A DNA stretch of 7,927 bases, from assembly GCA_002348425.1 (NCBI GenBank), contig DEBE01000209.1, positions 1-7,927 of the forward strand, written 5' to 3'. This document shows, piece by piece, positions 7,174 through 7,927 of this stretch. The position numbers were made by a program, and so were the translations under genes. Within the stretch, counting starts at the first letter, position 1; each line of letters opens with the position of its first letter. This DNA is from Alphaproteobacteria bacterium UBA2964 (GTDB lineage Bacteria > Pseudomonadota > Alphaproteobacteria > MPNO01 > UBA2964). The notes under the pieces were generated by a model that was given only the letters and a program-made list of their open reading frames with translations, made no database searches and had not been told where the DNA came from.

Positions 7174-7180
7174 AGGGGAG
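7174..7180 (+). promoter_or_regulatory. Ribosome binding site deciding the small-permease start
   Basis: AGGGGAG ends 8 bases before the ATG at 7189, a normal spacing. An in-frame TTG at 7183 would leave only 2 bases, so the ATG is preferred. Confidence 0.6.
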
Positions 7181-7188
7181 AATTGCCG

Positions 7189-7707
7189 ATGCTTGAAGCC
7201 TTTGATAGGCAGCTCGGTATAATTGTGAGGGCACTCGCGTGGTTTGCGTGTGCCCTTATTCCCTGTATGTTCACAATGATTGTGATCGATGTTTCAATTC
7301 GGTCACTTGGGTTTAGACCACCACTTTTTACATCCTCTGTGGTAGAGTATGCATTACTATATCTCGCAATGTGCTCTGCCCCATGGCTAGCACGTGAAAA
7401 AGGCCACGTGGTTATAGAAGCTCTCATTACAGTTATGCCAAATTTTATCCGCGTGCCACTGGCTAAAATTGTTTATTTGACGACAGCATTAGCTTGTTTT
7501 TTATTTGCATATCTCTGTTGGGGAATTTTCGCTGATTATTGGGTAGGCGGAGAACTTGATGTGCGCGGTGTAGATATGCCTTATTGGCTCCAATTTTTGC
7601 CTTTGCCAATATGTTTCGCGCTGGTTGGCCTCGAATTCATAATGTATCTGATAGGATTGCGTTCCTACTATTCTTATGATCTTGGTGAAGTAAAGGACGA
7701 ACTTTAA
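7189..7707 (+). CDS. dctQ: TRAP transporter small permease, DctQ-type
   Basis: A 172-residue inner-membrane protein with four predicted transmembrane segments (about residues 15-37, 50-67, 92-117 and 133-156), the normal DctQ topology. The family's central signature is present: EYALLYLAMCSAPWLAREKG (53-72) followed by HVVIEAL, with Glu53 and His73 at conserved positions. It pairs with the large permease to carry solute from the binding protein into the cytoplasm, driven by a sodium or proton gradient. The ATG at 7189 was chosen over the in-frame TTG at 7183 on ribosome-binding-site spacing; the longer form would only add Met-Pro. It lies 30 bp after the binding-protein stop and 2 bp before the large-permease ATG, so the three are surely co-transcribed. 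Confidence 0.93.
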   Translation: MLEAFDRQLGIIVRALAWFACALIPCMFTMIVIDVSIRSLGFRPPLFTSSVVEYALLYLAMCSAPWLAREKGHVVIEALITVMPNFIRVPLAKIVYLTTALACFLFAYLCWGIFADYWVGGELDVRGVDMPYWLQFLPLPICFALVGLEFIMYLIGLRSYYSYDLGEVKDEL

Positions 7708-7709
7708 TC

Positions 7710-7927
7710 ATGGAATGGTACGCTGCAGGGGGGCTACTTTTGGGGTGTGTTGTCGGCGGCATGGCCCTTGGTTTTCCCGTGGCTATTACCTTCATGATCA
7801 CTAATGTCATCGGGATCTTTATGTTTTCTGGTGGTTGGCCTGTTCTTCCGCAAATTGCAGATAATGCTACGAATCTAATAACATCGTTTACTTTATCACC
7901 AATACCAATGTTCATACTGATGGGCTC
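7710..7927 (+). CDS. dctM: TRAP transporter large permease, DctM-type, C-terminus cut by window edge
   Basis: The first 72 codons of the large transport subunit are present; the full protein is usually about 425-450 residues with 12 or so membrane segments. Visible are an N-terminal membrane helix (YAAGGLLLGCVVGGMALGFP, residues 4-23, continuing as VAITFMI) and the family's early motif SPIPMFILMG (62-71), equivalent to the usual (I)P(M/L)FILMG. The ATG at 7710 follows the small-permease TAA by 2 bases. AAAGGA (7692-7697), inside the end of dctQ, can serve as its ribosome binding site. It supplies the ion-coupled translocation path for the solute caught by the DctP protein. Confidence 0.93.
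   Translation, partial: MEWYAAGGLLLGCVVGGMALGFPVAITFMITNVIGIFMFSGGWPVLPQIADNATNLITSFTLSPIPMFILMG

Noticed and set aside
7080..7427. Minus-strand frames opposite dctP/dctQ and dctQ/dctM (also 7637-7915)
   Set aside because: They run antisense to the conserved TRAP genes and have no ribosome binding site or family signal.

Overview
The window reads as a catabolic accessory locus of a Gram-negative bacterium. Protein style, the CoxMSL-type gene order and the TRAP transporter suggest a proteobacterium, probably an alphaproteobacterium from a marine or similar habitat. This is inference: there is no rRNA or other phylogenetic marker here. Base composition and codon use look moderate and even across all genes, with no visible mobile element, tRNA, rRNA or CRISPR array. 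Genes are tightly packed and the longest gap is 150 bp.

Left half (1-4180, minus strand). A four-gene operon is read leftwards from about 4180. It encodes an FAD-binding medium subunit, a double [2Fe-2S] small subunit and a molybdopterin large subunit, which together form one xanthine dehydrogenase-family molybdenum hydroxylase. A crotonase-fold (enoyl-CoA hydratase/isomerase-like) protein follows and runs off the left edge. The three hydroxylase genes overlap by 4 bp and 1 bp, and the crotonase starts 36 bp after the large subunit stop.

Centre (4181-4330). A 150-bp divergent intergenic region must hold the control signals for both directions. It contains a perfect TTGACA on the minus strand embedded in the small palindrome GTTGTCAAC.

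Right half (4331-7927, plus strand). A UbiD-family prenyl-FMN decarboxylase of 551 residues comes first. After a 128-bp gap with its own TTGACA element comes a tripartite TRAP transporter: DctP-type periplasmic binding protein, DctQ-type small permease and the first 72 residues of the DctM-type large permease, cut by the right edge.

How it may work together (inference). The TRAP system would import a carboxylate, UbiD would remove an (aryl) carboxyl group, the molybdenum enzyme would hydroxylate a ring or CoA thioester with water as oxygen donor, and the crotonase would act on a resulting CoA thioester. The same enzyme classes make up the known furan pathway: HmfF is a UbiD-type 2,5-furandicarboxylate decarboxylase, HmfABC is 2-furoyl-CoA dehydrogenase, and HmfE is a crotonase-family 2-oxoglutaroyl-CoA hydrolase. 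Furan carboxylate degradation is therefore a reasonable leading hypothesis. The CoA ligase, UbiX and regulator it would need are not in the window, and other aromatic or N-heteroaromatic acids remain possible.
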